Both the position numbers and the translations under genes were made by a program. From the NCBI GenBank assembly GCA_963851325.1, contig CAWKOR010000001.1:1550001-1614000 (forward strand): a stretch of 64,000 nucleotides of DNA, read 5' to 3'. This stretch comes from DATGKG01 sp963851325 (GTDB lineage Bacteria; Desulfobacterota; Binatia; Binatales; Binataceae). The notes under the pieces were generated by a model, which searched no databases, was not told the origin of the DNA, and saw only the letters and a program-made list of their open reading frames with translations. Every line of letters begins with the position of its first letter. Within the stretch, counting starts at the first letter, position 1. Positions 7,972-16,688 of the stretch are shown piece after piece.

Positions 7972-8982
7972 CTACTGGTCGACTTCGTCGATACGCACGC
8001 TGCGATGTTCTTTGAGCGATCGTTGAGTGGCGAGCGAGAGCAGCAACGCTTCCAGCGCTCGTGGCGCATCGAGCAGCGACGGATCGGCCTCGCCTCGCAC
8101 CGCTGCGATGAAGAGTCGCAACTCCTTTTCAAACGGATTGTGTCCCGCGATCGCGAGCTTACCCGGAGTTCCATCCTCCGGATAAAAGAGGAACGTGCTC
8201 GAGGGCGGCCCATCGCCGAACACCGTATTCAGCTCGAATGCGCCCTTCTCGAACAGGACCCGAAAGCCCGCGCTAAACGCGAAGCTCTTGGGCATGATGC
8301 CGCTGGCCAGCACCGTCACACTGCACGCATCATCGTAGTCCAGCACGGCTGCTATCTCGCCGGGCGTACCGCGCTCTGTGTAGACAGCCGAGGCCGATAA
8401 GCGCGTCGGCGGTCCCATCAGCCACTGGATGAAATCGAAATCGAAGGTCATCAGCTCGATCGACGGCTCGCTGTAATGCTCCTTGTTATCGAAGCCACCC
8501 GCGCGCAGATACGATCCGAGCCGGTAAGTCGTCACGCTCAACAGCTTACCGAACTCGCCGGATCGCGCGGCTCGATGGATATGTTCGTAGTGCGCGGCGG
8601 AGCGGAGCAGCAGTCCCACCATGAGGATGCGCTTCGAGGCGCGCGCCGCCGCAATCATCGCCCTGGCGTCGGGCAACGTCAGGGCAAACGGCGTCTCGCA
8701 GAACACATGCTTGCCGCGCTCCAATGCCGCGATGGCGAACTGGTGATGATTCGCCGACGGCAGGCATATATCGATCGCATCGATCGTTGGATCATCGAGC
8801 AGTACGAAGGGATCGGTAACGGCGAATGCTCCGCGCGGGCGAGCGACCGACTCGGCTCGTTCGCGATTTCGGCTGAACACGCCGGCGACCTGCACGTTTG
8901 CGACCTCGCCATAGACGTAGGCGTGCTCCGATCCCATCGCGCCGGCGCCGAGAATGCCTACCTTCACTTTCGCATCGGACAT
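7972..8982 (-). CDS. Gfo/Idh/MocA-family oxidoreductase with altered EKP motif
   Basis: 336 aa. The N-terminal Rossmann domain begins KVGILGAGAMGSEHA (NAD(P) binding). The motif normally E-K-P, whose lysine helps position cofactor and substrate, reads C-E-T-P-F here (near residue 98), so the lysine is missing. The C-terminal alpha/beta domain follows with TTYRLGSYLRAGGF and IELMTFDFDFIQWL. Substrate is unknown; the family acts on sugars, inositols and related compounds. It is probably co-transcribed with the formyltransferase downstream, which together suggest modified-sugar metabolism (inference). Confidence 0.8.
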   Translation of the reverse strand: MSDAKVKVGILGAGAMGSEHAYVYGEVANVQVAGVFSRNRERAESVARPRGAFAVTDPFVLLDDPTIDAIDICLPSANHHQFAIAALERGKHVFCETPFALTLPDARAMIAAARASKRILMVGLLLRSAAHYEHIHRAARSGEFGKLLSVTTYRLGSYLRAGGFDNKEHYSEPSIELMTFDFDFIQWLMGPPTRLSASAVYTERGTPGEIAAVLDYDDACSVTVLASGIMPKSFAFSAGFRVLFEKGAFELNTVFGDGPPSSTFLFYPEDGTPGKLAIAGHNPFEKELRLFIAAVRGEADPSLLDAPRALEALLLSLATQRSLKEHRSVRIDEVDQ

Positions 8983-9157
8983 GATGCCCCCACGTCTTCG
9001 TTCTGAACTCTAGCCCGTGCGAATTCTTCTGGCACGCCCGGCCTGCAAGGGTCCAGGGAGAAATGAAGAACCATGGGTGTCGGCAGAAATGTTGCCGCAT
9101 GCCCTTCTGCCCTCTCTCCGGCGTGCGGCTTCCTAAACTCAGCCGCGGGAGAGGCAT

Positions 9158-10231
9158 TCAGAGCGTGCGCCGATAGGTCACATAGCTCGCACATACTTTC
9201 GCGCCCAACTTCTCGGCGGTGCGGCGCGACGGCCAGTTGTCATCCAACACCAGCGTGTAGCTCAGATACTTCGCCCCTTGCCGGATCAGCTCGAGATACG
9301 CATACGATGCCATCGCGAGATTGACGCCGTGTCCGCGCGCCGATTCATGCACACCGATTCCTAGCCAGTTGAGCTTCTCCGCTTCGCGTACAGCGCGACC
9401 CGGTGCAAGGATCACGCTCTCAGTCGAGGATCGCAGCGCGTTCAGTACACCGACCGGCTCATCGCCTCGGTATGCGATCAGCGTGGTTTCGAGTCCGCTG
9501 CCGCGAGCGAAGCCTCTGAACATGGAAGCCACCTCGGTTTCGCTGCGCGGGGCCATTCCCCAATGGTGTGCGAAAGCGTGATTCCAGATTTTGGTGAAAT
9601 GTGAAACGCGAAGATCGGCCTTGAGATCTTTCACCGACGCTACTGTAAAGCCGTCGTGACGCACGGCCTCGAGCATGCTTTCGTACCGCGTCACCAACCC
9701 CGGCGTCACTTCGATTTTGTAATCGACCCAGCCGCGCTCGGTCTCGAAACCCGCGTCTTTGAGCAACGCGTGATAGTAACCGGGATTCTGGCGCAGGATG
9801 CTCGGCGGAAGCATCTCGTACTCATCGATCGCGAAAGGCGCGTCAAGAAGACTCTCCGAACCGGCGCGCGCGCCTGGCATGCCTTGGCCGCGAAGCCATT
9901 CGCAGGCCGCATCGATCATCGCTTTGACCGCGTCACCGCTGCCCGGCATCGCCTCGAACATCATGAGATGTCCGATCGGCTCGTTCCAATGCGCGTTGTA
10001 GTGGCGATCGATGACGGCGGCCACGCGAGCGACCATCGCTCCCGCCTCGCGCGCGGCGAAGCACCGGGTTTCGAGGCGCCCTTCGTAGGGTGCCCGCCCG
10101 CTCAGAATGTGGAGCTGGCGGCGCTGGGCGGCGGGCCATCGCGCGGAGCGATGCTCATAGACGCGGTCATGAAACCCGATGAACTCGGTCAGTGCAGCTT
10201 CATCGGTGGGCGTTTCAATTTGAATTGCCAT
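9158..10231 (-). CDS. GNAT-family N-acetyltransferase
   Basis: About 357 aa, longer than single-domain GNATs. The C-terminal part has the acetyl-CoA fold: a strand TLIAYRGDEPVGVLNALR, the loop GIGVHESARGHGVNLAMASYAY (the R-G-x-G-like pyrophosphate loop is R-G-H-G-V), and the closing strand-helix YTLVLDDNWPSRRTAEKLG. The N-terminal half is a degenerate second GNAT-like domain, as in FemX-like or YfiQ-like two-domain enzymes. The ATG at 10231 is preferred to the upstream in-frame TTG (10243). Substrate unknown. Confidence 0.75.
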   Translation of the reverse strand: MAIQIETPTDEAALTEFIGFHDRVYEHRSARWPAAQRRQLHILSGRAPYEGRLETRCFAAREAGAMVARVAAVIDRHYNAHWNEPIGHLMMFEAMPGSGDAVKAMIDAACEWLRGQGMPGARAGSESLLDAPFAIDEYEMLPPSILRQNPGYYHALLKDAGFETERGWVDYKIEVTPGLVTRYESMLEAVRHDGFTVASVKDLKADLRVSHFTKIWNHAFAHHWGMAPRSETEVASMFRGFARGSGLETTLIAYRGDEPVGVLNALRSSTESVILAPGRAVREAEKLNWLGIGVHESARGHGVNLAMASYAYLELIRQGAKYLSYTLVLDDNWPSRRTAEKLGAKVCASYVTYRRTL

Positions 10232-10395
10232 GGGTGCGGTCAAGACAATCCGGTCGCGGCGTCAATCGGAACGCCTTGCGCAGCGCCTTGTTTGAACTCC
10301 CCGCGTGCGATATTCACCAAGCCAGGGGCCACGCTAGCGCCCGCATGAGAGGCTCGTCAAATACGCAGTTTGCGCGAGCCAAGGAGCTGGATTTT

Positions 10396-10608
10396 ATGGT
10401 TGAAAAAACGATCGCGCTGACCGGCATCTCCGCCAATTCGATCGAAGATGCGGTGGGGCTCGCCGTCGCACGCGCGGGAGTTACGATCTCGGGAATCCAT
10501 ACCGCGCATGTCACTGAGACCAGCGCGGTGGTAGAAAATAACAAGGTGGTCCGCTGGAAGGTGAGCGTGCGACTGACCTTCGCGGTCAAGGATCAACTCC
10601 ACGAATGA
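10396..10608 (+). CDS. Dodecin family flavin-binding protein
   Basis: 70-aa protein starting MVEKTIALTGISANSIEDA and containing the dodecin core: beta-alpha-beta-beta with W54 in VVRWKVSVRL, the tryptophan that sandwiches flavin in known dodecins. Dodecins form 12-mers that store FMN, riboflavin or CoA. The ATG at 10396 is chosen because AAGGAG (10381-10386) lies 9 nt upstream; the longer frame from 10192 is antisense to the GNAT gene. Confidence 0.9.
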   Translation: MVEKTIALTGISANSIEDAVGLAVARAGVTISGIHTAHVTETSAVVENNKVVRWKVSVRLTFAVKDQLHE

Positions 10609-10811
10609 CGGAACTGCATGCCGACGGATCGGGCGCGATCATCCGGCGCATGGCGCTGCCGTCGGTCCCGAACCAACAAGTGGGTTCGGTCGGCCCTCTA
10701 GATGTTCGAGTCGACTTTACCATGACGCGGACTCGACGAGCCCGCGGCTTACGGCGCGGAGCGCAATGACTGTCGTCATGCGAAACCGTCGCCACTGAGA
10801 GTCTGAAGCAA

Positions 10812-11807
10812 ATGGCATTCAAACAGGTCCTTCCAGGAATTTTCGAAATTTTCCTGCCGCTTCCGATGAAGCCCACTATTATCAACGTCTACCTGGTCGA
10901 TTGCGGGGGCGGTGAATGGGCGATGATCGATACCGGAATGAACTTGCCGGAAAGTTTCATCGTGATGGAGGACGCGTTCATGCAGGCGGGCGCCCGCTTC
11001 GAGGATCTCAAGGTCCTCATCGGGACGCATCATCATATCGATCACTTCGGCGCCTCCAGCGAGATCCGCCGCCGCAGCCACGCCAAGACCTATCTGCACA
11101 AGCTCGAGGCCGAACGCGCCAACCGGATGCTGTTCTTCGGCAAGATGGGTCCGATGACGGAGCGGCCGGAGTCGCGCCCGTTTTTCGAGAGCCACGGCTT
11201 TCCTATCGATCTGCATGTGCCGACCGGAATGCGCCCGGCATGGATGGGCACCAGCCTCTACGATCCGGTCACCGAACCCGATGCGAATCTGAATGATACG
11301 GAAGTGATTTCAGTCGGGAAGAGAAAATTCGAAGTGATCTGGACCCCGGGCCATGCCCCGGGTCATTGCGTAATTTATCTGCGCCAGGAAAAGGTGATGA
11401 TCGTGGGCGATCATCTGCTGCCCAAGATTACGCCTCACGTCGGACTGTATCCGGATGCGACCGGCGATCCGCTCGGAGATTTCATCAACTCGCAACTGAA
11501 AGTTCAAAAGTTTGACGTCGAGCATGTGCTGCCGGCGCACGGGCTGGTGTACCAGGACCATCGTCATCGGGCCAATCAGCTCATCGAGCATCATCGCTAT
11601 CGGGAAGCGGAGATGCTCGATCTGACGCGACGCAAAGCGCAAACCGCTTTCGAAGTTGCGCAACAAATTTTTGCTGACGAAGAGCGGCCAATTTTTCACG
11701 TGATGGCCGCCACTTTCGAAACCCTGGCGCATCTCGAACACGCCTGCATCGAAGGTCGGGCGAAGAAAACCGAACGCAACGGACGAATTCTGTTTCAGGC
11801 TGTATAG
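10812..11807 (+). CDS. MBL-fold metallo-hydrolase
   Basis: 331-aa metallo-beta-lactamase-fold enzyme. The zinc motif H-x-H-x-D-H is T-H-H-H-I-D-H (H73, H75, D77, H78). Later ligands are in TPGHAPGHC and IVGDHLLP, and the final histidine in VLPAHGLV. The C-terminal helical extension after about residue 245 (RHRANQLIEHHRYREAEML) resembles the alpha-helical tail found in glyoxalase-II-like hydrolases of CoA or glutathione thioesters. No signal peptide. Precise substrate unknown. Confidence 0.85.
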   Translation: MAFKQVLPGIFEIFLPLPMKPTIINVYLVDCGGGEWAMIDTGMNLPESFIVMEDAFMQAGARFEDLKVLIGTHHHIDHFGASSEIRRRSHAKTYLHKLEAERANRMLFFGKMGPMTERPESRPFFESHGFPIDLHVPTGMRPAWMGTSLYDPVTEPDANLNDTEVISVGKRKFEVIWTPGHAPGHCVIYLRQEKVMIVGDHLLPKITPHVGLYPDATGDPLGDFINSQLKVQKFDVEHVLPAHGLVYQDHRHRANQLIEHHRYREAEMLDLTRRKAQTAFEVAQQIFADEERPIFHVMAATFETLAHLEHACIEGRAKKTERNGRILFQAV

Positions 11808-11946
11808 TTTTTTAGCACCGTCAGGGGGGTTGCTAATTTTAAACCCTAGTGTATTTTTGTCCCAGTTTCGGGATCATGGTTGGGTACATCGAAACCGAAT
11901 GCACGAGTATCGGGGGAGTTGCTCCCAGAGATCGAAGGAGGATGCG

Positions 11947-12360
11947 ATGAAACGCACGATTGGCTTTGCGCTGGCTTCCGGGCTGGCATTTCTGGTCGCA
12001 GGATGTGCGGCGGGTGGTGGCGCAGGAACGGGAGCATCCGGTGGGGAAGCAGCGGCTTCAGCGGGTAGCGCTCAGACGGCTTCCGCCGGTCCATCGGTAC
12101 GCGACTTCAACCTTCAAGTGAAGTGCCCGGGCATCCATTTGGAAAAGACCAAGCTCAAGTGGGATGACGAGAAAATCATGGCCCACGAAAACGTGACCCC
12201 GGCGGACATCGCCTCCTGCGAAGCTTTCACCGCCTCGCAGCCCAAAGGCTACGTTCCGCCTCCGCCCGCTACTGGTGCGATGGTCGGAAACGCGACGGGT
12301 CCGGGACCTGGAGGGCAGCCCTACAGCGGCCCGCCTCCGCGTAGTCTCGGCAATCAGTAA
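11947..12360 (+). CDS. Small glycine/alanine-rich lipoprotein
   Basis: 137 aa. The signal MKRTIGFALASGLAFLVAGC ends in lipobox V-A-G-C. It is followed by a G/A/S-rich flexible linker to about residue 52, then a compact segment with two cysteines (VKCPGIHLEK and IASCEAF) and a proline-rich end (YVPPPPATG, PYSGPPPR). The start at 11947 is chosen because GAAGGAGG precedes it closely; an upstream frame from 11830 lacks a ribosome site. No known family recognised. It is followed by two hairpins. Confidence 0.75.
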   Translation: MKRTIGFALASGLAFLVAGCAAGGGAGTGASGGEAAASAGSAQTASAGPSVRDFNLQVKCPGIHLEKTKLKWDDEKIMAHENVTPADIASCEAFTASQPKGYVPPPPATGAMVGNATGPGPGGQPYSGPPPRSLGNQ

Positions 12361-12380
12361 GCTTCCGGCGCGGATGACCG

Positions 12381-12401
12381 CTCGGCAATGCAATTGCCGA
12401 G
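12381..12401 (+). other. Perfect 9-bp hairpin after the lipoprotein gene
   Basis: CTCGGCAAT-GCA-ATTGCCGAG forms a 9-bp stem with a 3-base loop 20 bp after the stop codon at 12360. It has no T-run and may protect the mRNA 3' end ahead of the terminator that follows. Confidence 0.6.
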
Positions 12402-12421
12402 CCCTTCGGACTCGAAAAGAG

Positions 12422-12466
12422 AAGGCGGTACCGAACGCTCTATGCGCTCGGCACCGCCTCTTTTGT
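12422..12466 (+). terminator. Rho-independent terminator
   Basis: AAGGCGGTACCGAACGC and GCGCTCGGCACCGCCT pair with a few mismatches around a short loop (TCTAT) and are followed by CTTTTGTT. This is the expected end of the 11947 lipoprotein transcript; in the other direction it also lies after the 12492 gene, so it may act both ways. Confidence 0.7.
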
Positions 12467-12491
12467 TAGTGCGGATTGGTCTGTGAAGGCT

Positions 12492-12926
12492 CTATTGAAC
12501 CTGTTGCATGGCCTTCGACTGGCGGCGCGACGGAGCACTGATGCGGCCACTGCGGACCACCGGTGAACGGCGTGCAAGGCGGCGGGTAGACACACCTTCC
12601 AGTTGCTGACGGCGCCATTCCTTCAGCCCATTGCGCAGGAAACTCGGCTCGATTCCCAAGGTTTCGCAGACCATCTCGAACGAGAAGGGTCCATCGCCAC
12701 CCTCGCCGCACAGCCAATGCTCGGCCTCCTGGAACAGACGCTTACGCGGTCCGCCCTTGGCATCACAGTTGTTCTGGAAGCATCGCAGCGCATCCTCGAG
12801 GATCGCCATCATCAGCTTCTTCACTGGCCGAATATTGCTGTCGTCCTTGCGGCTGTCGTAGAACTGCTCCGGCGTAAGCACGTCGGGCACGAACAGATTA
12901 CCTATAGCGGTGTTTTCCCATTCCAT
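12492..12926 (-). CDS. Conserved protein of unknown function
   Basis: 144 aa from the ATG at 12926, with AGGA 7 nt upstream. A longer frame from 13028 adds 34 residues without support. Visible patterns are FVPDVLTPEQFYDSR, AILEDALRCFQNN, RLFQEAEHWL and GPFSFEMVCETLGIEPSFLR. I recognise this set of motifs from hypothetical proteins common in deltaproteobacteria-like genomes. The closing basic tail (R/S-rich) could bind nucleic acid. Function unknown. Confidence 0.65.
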   Translation of the reverse strand: MEWENTAIGNLFVPDVLTPEQFYDSRKDDSNIRPVKKLMMAILEDALRCFQNNCDAKGGPRKRLFQEAEHWLCGEGGDGPFSFEMVCETLGIEPSFLRNGLKEWRRQQLEGVSTRRLARRSPVVRSGRISAPSRRQSKAMQQVQ

Positions 12927-13411
12927 CTTCGATCCTACCCCAATGGGGCATCCCCCAGTTCCTTCGAGCGAAACCCCTCTTGCCTCGCTCCGGGAACTTT
13001 GTCTTGATATCGAGGGCCATAGAAGCAATCCTTATGCCGATCTAGTGTGCACCTTCGCGACAAACGATCGCATCCGGGTTTGGGCCGCAGCATTCTAATT
13101 TTCCTTGCAAAAATCGACATCTTTTGAGCCTGGAATCGCACTATGCGAAATCGCGCGCCTTTTGCGACCGATATATGTGTCATGGTTATGTAGCCTTTTT
13201 GCGCTATCGGTGACTCTTTTGAACCTTCCGGAAACATAATCGACCGGACGCTCATTGGCCCAATCCTGCCTCACGGCCACCAATATGTTGCCTTTCCGCC
13301 TAATGCTCGCCCGCCAAATTAATGACAGGCCTGTTGCATGCGCGACACAACGATCAGCGGTGCATGCGGCGAATTTGCGGGATCAGCGAATTTGTGGTTT
13401 ATGCCGGTTTT
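12927..13411. other. Gene-free stretch with comparatively AT-rich centre
   Basis: Between the 12492 gene and the convergent end of the LON-domain gene I see no supported gene. Bases 13090-13260 are richer in A and T than the surroundings and are the likely upstream region of the 12926 start, but I could not assign a -35/-10 pair. Short frames on both strands here are without ribosome sites. Confidence 0.4.
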
Positions 13412-14059
13412 TTACTGCACGCTGCCGGGTCCGCCATGCGGTCCCGGACCGCCCAGCTTGCGCTCTTCCAGCTTGAAGGTAAGGACGTCGAACAGGCAGT
13501 CGAGGCGCGCGCCTCGCGCTTCCAGCAGGGTTTGTTTCTCGATCGCCGGCACGTCGATGTGGAAGCAGAGAAAGTTAACCAGGTCCGCACCGCGCAGCCC
13601 GCGCTCGACCAGCGACTTCCATGCCGCGGCTGCGGTATCCCCGAGATACTCGAAGAGCAATTGACGCAGCCCTTCCATCGCCTCGGCATCGATATCCATC
13701 GGCGGATCGACCGGACACCATTCCACCTCAGCCTGGCGATAGGTGCGCTCGCGGGTCTCCCGCACGATGCGAAACTCGCTCAACCCGGAGAGCACCATGT
13801 TGTAGCGTCCGTCCGGAAGTTTCACCAGCTCGGATATCTTGCCCGCGCATCCAACGCCGAAGGTATCGGGATTGGCGTAATAGTCTCGCTCCCATTCGCC
13901 CTTAAGCAGCATCATGCCGATAATGCCATGGGACGACGAAACGTCCGCGATCATTTCCCGGTAGCGCGGCTCAAAGATGTGCAACGGAACCGCAACTCCA
14001 GGAAATAGAACCAGGTTCGGAAGCGGGAACAGCGGAATGATTCTGGGTAGGTCGGCCAC
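13412..14059 (-). CDS. LON substrate-binding domain protein
   Basis: 215 aa. The opening RIIPLFPLPNLVLFPGVAVPL, then FEPRYREMI, is the hallmark of the N-terminal domain of the Lon protease, here as a stand-alone protein without AAA+ or protease domains. The beta core continues with GVGCAGKISELVKLPDGRYNMVLSG. The second half is helical. Such proteins are widespread but poorly understood; roles in protein quality control are assumed from the domain. The last 20 residues are G/P-rich. Cytoplasmic. Confidence 0.85.
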   Translation of the reverse strand: MADLPRIIPLFPLPNLVLFPGVAVPLHIFEPRYREMIADVSSSHGIIGMMLLKGEWERDYYANPDTFGVGCAGKISELVKLPDGRYNMVLSGLSEFRIVRETRERTYRQAEVEWCPVDPPMDIDAEAMEGLRQLLFEYLGDTAAAAWKSLVERGLRGADLVNFLCFHIDVPAIEKQTLLEARGARLDCLFDVLTFKLEERKLGGPGPHGGPGSVQ

Positions 14060-14185
14060 TTTCTCCAGCGCCGTGCCGTTTCACGCGAGATTAGGTCTAT
14101 CCAACTGCGAGGTCAAGCGATGCTCGACCGGATCGTGATACGCTCATCATCGTCGCACTGACTTCTTACCTTAGCGCGAGGAGAA

Positions 14186-15061
14186 ATGATGGGCGAGATT
14201 GTCGCCGCGATTTTCACCACCCATGTGCCGCGCCTGATGATCACCGACCTCGCGGCGCGCAAGGCCTACATGGGCAACAATGTCACCACCTTTTACGACG
14301 CGATGCCGCAACTCGAACGCGAGCGTCTTCATACGCTCGAGTTCGACACCTTCGTGCTCGTCGATTCGCATTGGTTCACCACGCTCGAATACATCGTCAA
14401 CGCGCATGAGCGGCTTCTCGGCGTGTACACCTCGGAAGAGCTGCCGCAGATGCTGCACGACCTCGAATACGATTACCGCGGCGATCCCGAGTTAGCTCGG
14501 GCTATCGAGGCGAGCGCGCGCGAGCACAAGATGCGCGCCGTCGCATCGGCGGCGCGCAATCTCCCGCTCCATTATCCGACGCTGAACGTGATGTATTATT
14601 TCAATCCCGATCGGCGACGCCGCGTGCTTTCGATGAGCGTGTGCCAGACCGCCTCGGTGCAAAACGATCTCACCTTCGGCGCCGCCCTCGGCGATGCGAT
14701 CCGCGTTTCTGATCGGCGGGTCGTGATTGTAGCCTCGGGCGGCATGTCGCATCGCTTTTGGGATTATGATCGCGTCCTCGATCACGCATCCGCCGATCCC
14801 AGCGACATCAGCTCAACCGCCAATCGCCTTTATGATGAGAAGATCATGGAACAGTTCCGCGCCGGCCGTCATGCAGATGTGATCGCGTCAGCCGAAGACT
14901 TCCGCACCCATTGTTCGCCGGAGGGACGCTTTTCGCATTACCTGACAATGGCGGGCGCGCTGGGCGCCGAAAAATGGAATTGGCGCGGCGAGCAATTCGG
15001 CCGCTACGAAGCGGCGATCGGAACCGGCCAATCGATTTTCTATTTCGGAGCGAAACTCTAG
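14186..15061 (+). CDS. Class III extradiol ring-cleavage dioxygenase (LigB-type)
   Basis: 291 aa with the LigB/HpaD-type catalytic subunit pattern: an early histidine in ITTHVPR-like context (FTTHVPRLM), a central VLVDSHWFTTLEYIV and a late VIVASGGMSHRFWDYD, which hold the candidate iron ligands and acid-base histidine. Known relatives cleave homoprotocatechuate or similar catechols next to the hydroxyls with O2. Two ATGs (14186 and 14189) follow GAGGAG (14178-14183); either is possible. A DapA-like aldolase and a broken HpaB-type monooxygenase lie within 8 kb, consistent with aromatic catabolism, though not in one operon. Confidence 0.8.
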   Translation: MMGEIVAAIFTTHVPRLMITDLAARKAYMGNNVTTFYDAMPQLERERLHTLEFDTFVLVDSHWFTTLEYIVNAHERLLGVYTSEELPQMLHDLEYDYRGDPELARAIEASAREHKMRAVASAARNLPLHYPTLNVMYYFNPDRRRRVLSMSVCQTASVQNDLTFGAALGDAIRVSDRRVVIVASGGMSHRFWDYDRVLDHASADPSDISSTANRLYDEKIMEQFRAGRHADVIASAEDFRTHCSPEGRFSHYLTMAGALGAEKWNWRGEQFGRYEAAIGTGQSIFYFGAKL

Positions 15062-15088
15062 TCGCTTTACTGGACGCAGGGGTCGGAG

Positions 15089-15108
15089 TAGCACCTAATT
15101 AGGTGCTA
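15089..15108. promoter_or_regulatory. 20-bp perfect palindrome: toxin-antitoxin operator
   Basis: TAGCACCTAATTAGGTGCTA is a perfect palindrome that ends 2 bp before the first possible ATG (15111) of the Phd-type antitoxin. Phd/YefM proteins autoregulate through short palindromes upstream of their operon, so this is the expected operator. Its closeness to the start leaves no room for a normal Shine-Dalgarno for the 15111 ATG. Confidence 0.8.
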
Positions 15109-15110
15109 CC

Positions 15111-15410
15111 ATGAAGGCTATGCTCGACATCAGCAAGGACATTCAATCGCTGACCAATTTCCGGCGACAATCAGGGAAATTCCTGAAACAGCTGAAGAAG
15201 ACAAAGCGCCCCCTGATGCTGACCGTCAATGGCAAGGCGGTCGCAGTAGTACAGGACGCCAAATCTTATCAGCGACTGCTCAACATCGCGGCACGGGCTG
15301 ACGTTTACGAGGCGCTCCGGCAAAGCGAAGACGACATCGCCCACGGACGAACGCGGCCCGCACGCGAGTTCCTGGAAGAATTTCGCCGACGCCATGGCAT
15401 ACCGCGTTGA
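15111..15410 (+). CDS. Phd/YefM-type antitoxin
   Basis: 99 aa (or 96 if translation starts at the ATG at 15120, which has GAAGG just upstream). The N-terminal half (DISKDIQSLTNFRRQSGKFL, then RPLMLTVNGKAVAVVQDAKSY) is the Phd/YefM DNA-binding fold. The C-terminal half is helical and would wrap the toxin. The gene overlaps the toxin gene by 17 nt, the usual antitoxin-first order. Antitoxin binds and neutralises the ParE/RelE-type toxin and represses the operon through the palindrome at 15089. Confidence 0.88.
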   Translation: MKAMLDISKDIQSLTNFRRQSGKFLKQLKKTKRPLMLTVNGKAVAVVQDAKSYQRLLNIAARADVYEALRQSEDDIAHGRTRPAREFLEEFRRRHGIPR

Positions 15411-15708
15411 GTTGACACTGGGTGCGGAGCGCGAACTGGAAGATCTCTATGATCGTCTCTCGGCGGAAGATTCGGGAGCAGGCGCAAATTGGTTCAAGGG
15501 ACTCGAAGACGCCATCTTCTCTCTGCAGCGGTTTCCTCGCCGCTGCCCAATCGCGCCAGAGAGTAAAATCTGGGGCCGGACCCTTCGTCACCTGATCTTC
15601 GGAGCGAAGCGCAATGTCTATCGCGTGATTTACGAAATCGATGAGGCGCATAAGCTGGTTTGGATACGGACAGTCAGGCATGGTGCGATGGACCAATTCA
15701 GTCCCTAG
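15394..15708 (+). CDS. RelE/ParE-type toxin
   Basis: 104 aa of the RelE/ParE superfamily: start YRVELTLGAERELEDLYDRL, centre GLEDAIFSLQRFPRRCPIAPES, and the end VYRVIYEIDEAHKLVWIRTVRHG with the conserved strand pair and R-H-G. ParE members poison gyrase and RelE members cleave mRNA on the ribosome; the sequence alone does not decide, although the R-H-G ending is more common in the ParE-like branch. It is read from within the antitoxin 3' end. Confidence 0.87.
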   Translation: MAYRVELTLGAERELEDLYDRLSAEDSGAGANWFKGLEDAIFSLQRFPRRCPIAPESKIWGRTLRHLIFGAKRNVYRVIYEIDEAHKLVWIRTVRHGAMDQFSP

Positions 15709-15790
15709 GGCTGATCACCGCAGATGCCCGTTAGGCCTCCGCTTTCGGCTCTTCTAAAAAGGGGCTATCAATCAAGTTGGAGCAACCAAT

Positions 15791-16681
15791 TTGAAACTTA
15801 CCCACGGAATCATCGCGATGCTGGTGACGCCCTTCACCAATGACTATCGCCTCAATGAACCCGCCCTGCGCGCCGAGGTTAAATGGGCCATCGAAAAAGG
15901 CGCGACCGGCGTCGTTGCCGCACCCAGCATCGGTGAGTTCCTGCATATGGACGAGCAGGAGCGCACCCGGGTTTTTGAAATCGTGCTCGAAGAAGCGAGC
16001 CAACGTCAGGGCATCTGTGCGGTTGCGATGACCTCGGGCGCGACCACGCTGGAAACCCTCAAGTATGCGCGCATCGCGGGCAAGATGGGTTACGACGCGC
16101 AGCAGGTCATCCCGCCCTACTATTGGCGATGTGGCGAGCTCGAAGTCGAGCGCCATTTCCGAATGATTGCCGAGGCGGGCGACTTGCCAGTCGTCGTCTA
16201 TCACAACCCGGCGCTTAGCAAGTTCAACATCTCGCCGAAGTTCGCGGCGCGGCTTGCAGCGATTCCGGGCGTCGTCGCGTTCAAGGAAGTGCTCACCGAT
16301 TTGCAGCATCTCGAAGCGCTCTATGATGAGGTCGGCGGACGCGCGGATATCTACAACACCTTTCGCGCGCTGCTCGCAGGGCTGATGCTCGGCGCGGCGG
16401 GCGGGTTCATCAACATATTCGCTGTCCCTGCCGCGGTCGCCCTGATGAAGGCGTTCAAGGCGGGTGACCTGGCGCGCGCCGAGGAAATCCAGCGTCGCCT
16501 CAATCGATGCTTCCCGCGCGGCGGCGAGGAAACCCTCGGCCATCTCGGCACCACCAAAGTTACCGCCTCTGTCGTCACCGGCATCGACATGGGACCGGCG
16601 CGGCCCCCCTACATGGCGCCCGAGGACGCAGCGGAGCGGCTCCAGAAGCGGCTGCCCGCATTGAATGAGATAATCGGATGA
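15791..16681 (+). CDS. Dihydrodipicolinate synthase-family aldolase
   Basis: 296-aa class I aldolase of the DapA/NAL family. Y137 (VVVYHNP) and the Schiff-base lysine K165 (VVAFKEVL) are in place. The pyruvate-binding loop is APSIGEF rather than the GTTGE of true DapA, so the substrate is probably not aspartate semialdehyde; 2-keto-3-deoxy acids or aromatic-pathway aldols are alternatives. The start is TTG at 15791 with GGAG 8 nt upstream. Cytoplasmic. The stop is immediately followed by a decayed gene remnant. Confidence 0.85.
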   Translation: MKLTHGIIAMLVTPFTNDYRLNEPALRAEVKWAIEKGATGVVAAPSIGEFLHMDEQERTRVFEIVLEEASQRQGICAVAMTSGATTLETLKYARIAGKMGYDAQQVIPPYYWRCGELEVERHFRMIAEAGDLPVVVYHNPALSKFNISPKFAARLAAIPGVVAFKEVLTDLQHLEALYDEVGGRADIYNTFRALLAGLMLGAAGGFINIFAVPAAVALMKAFKAGDLARAEEIQRRLNRCFPRGGEETLGHLGTTKVTASVVTGIDMGPARPPYMAPEDAAERLQKRLPALNEIIG

Positions 16682-16688
16682 AACTCGC

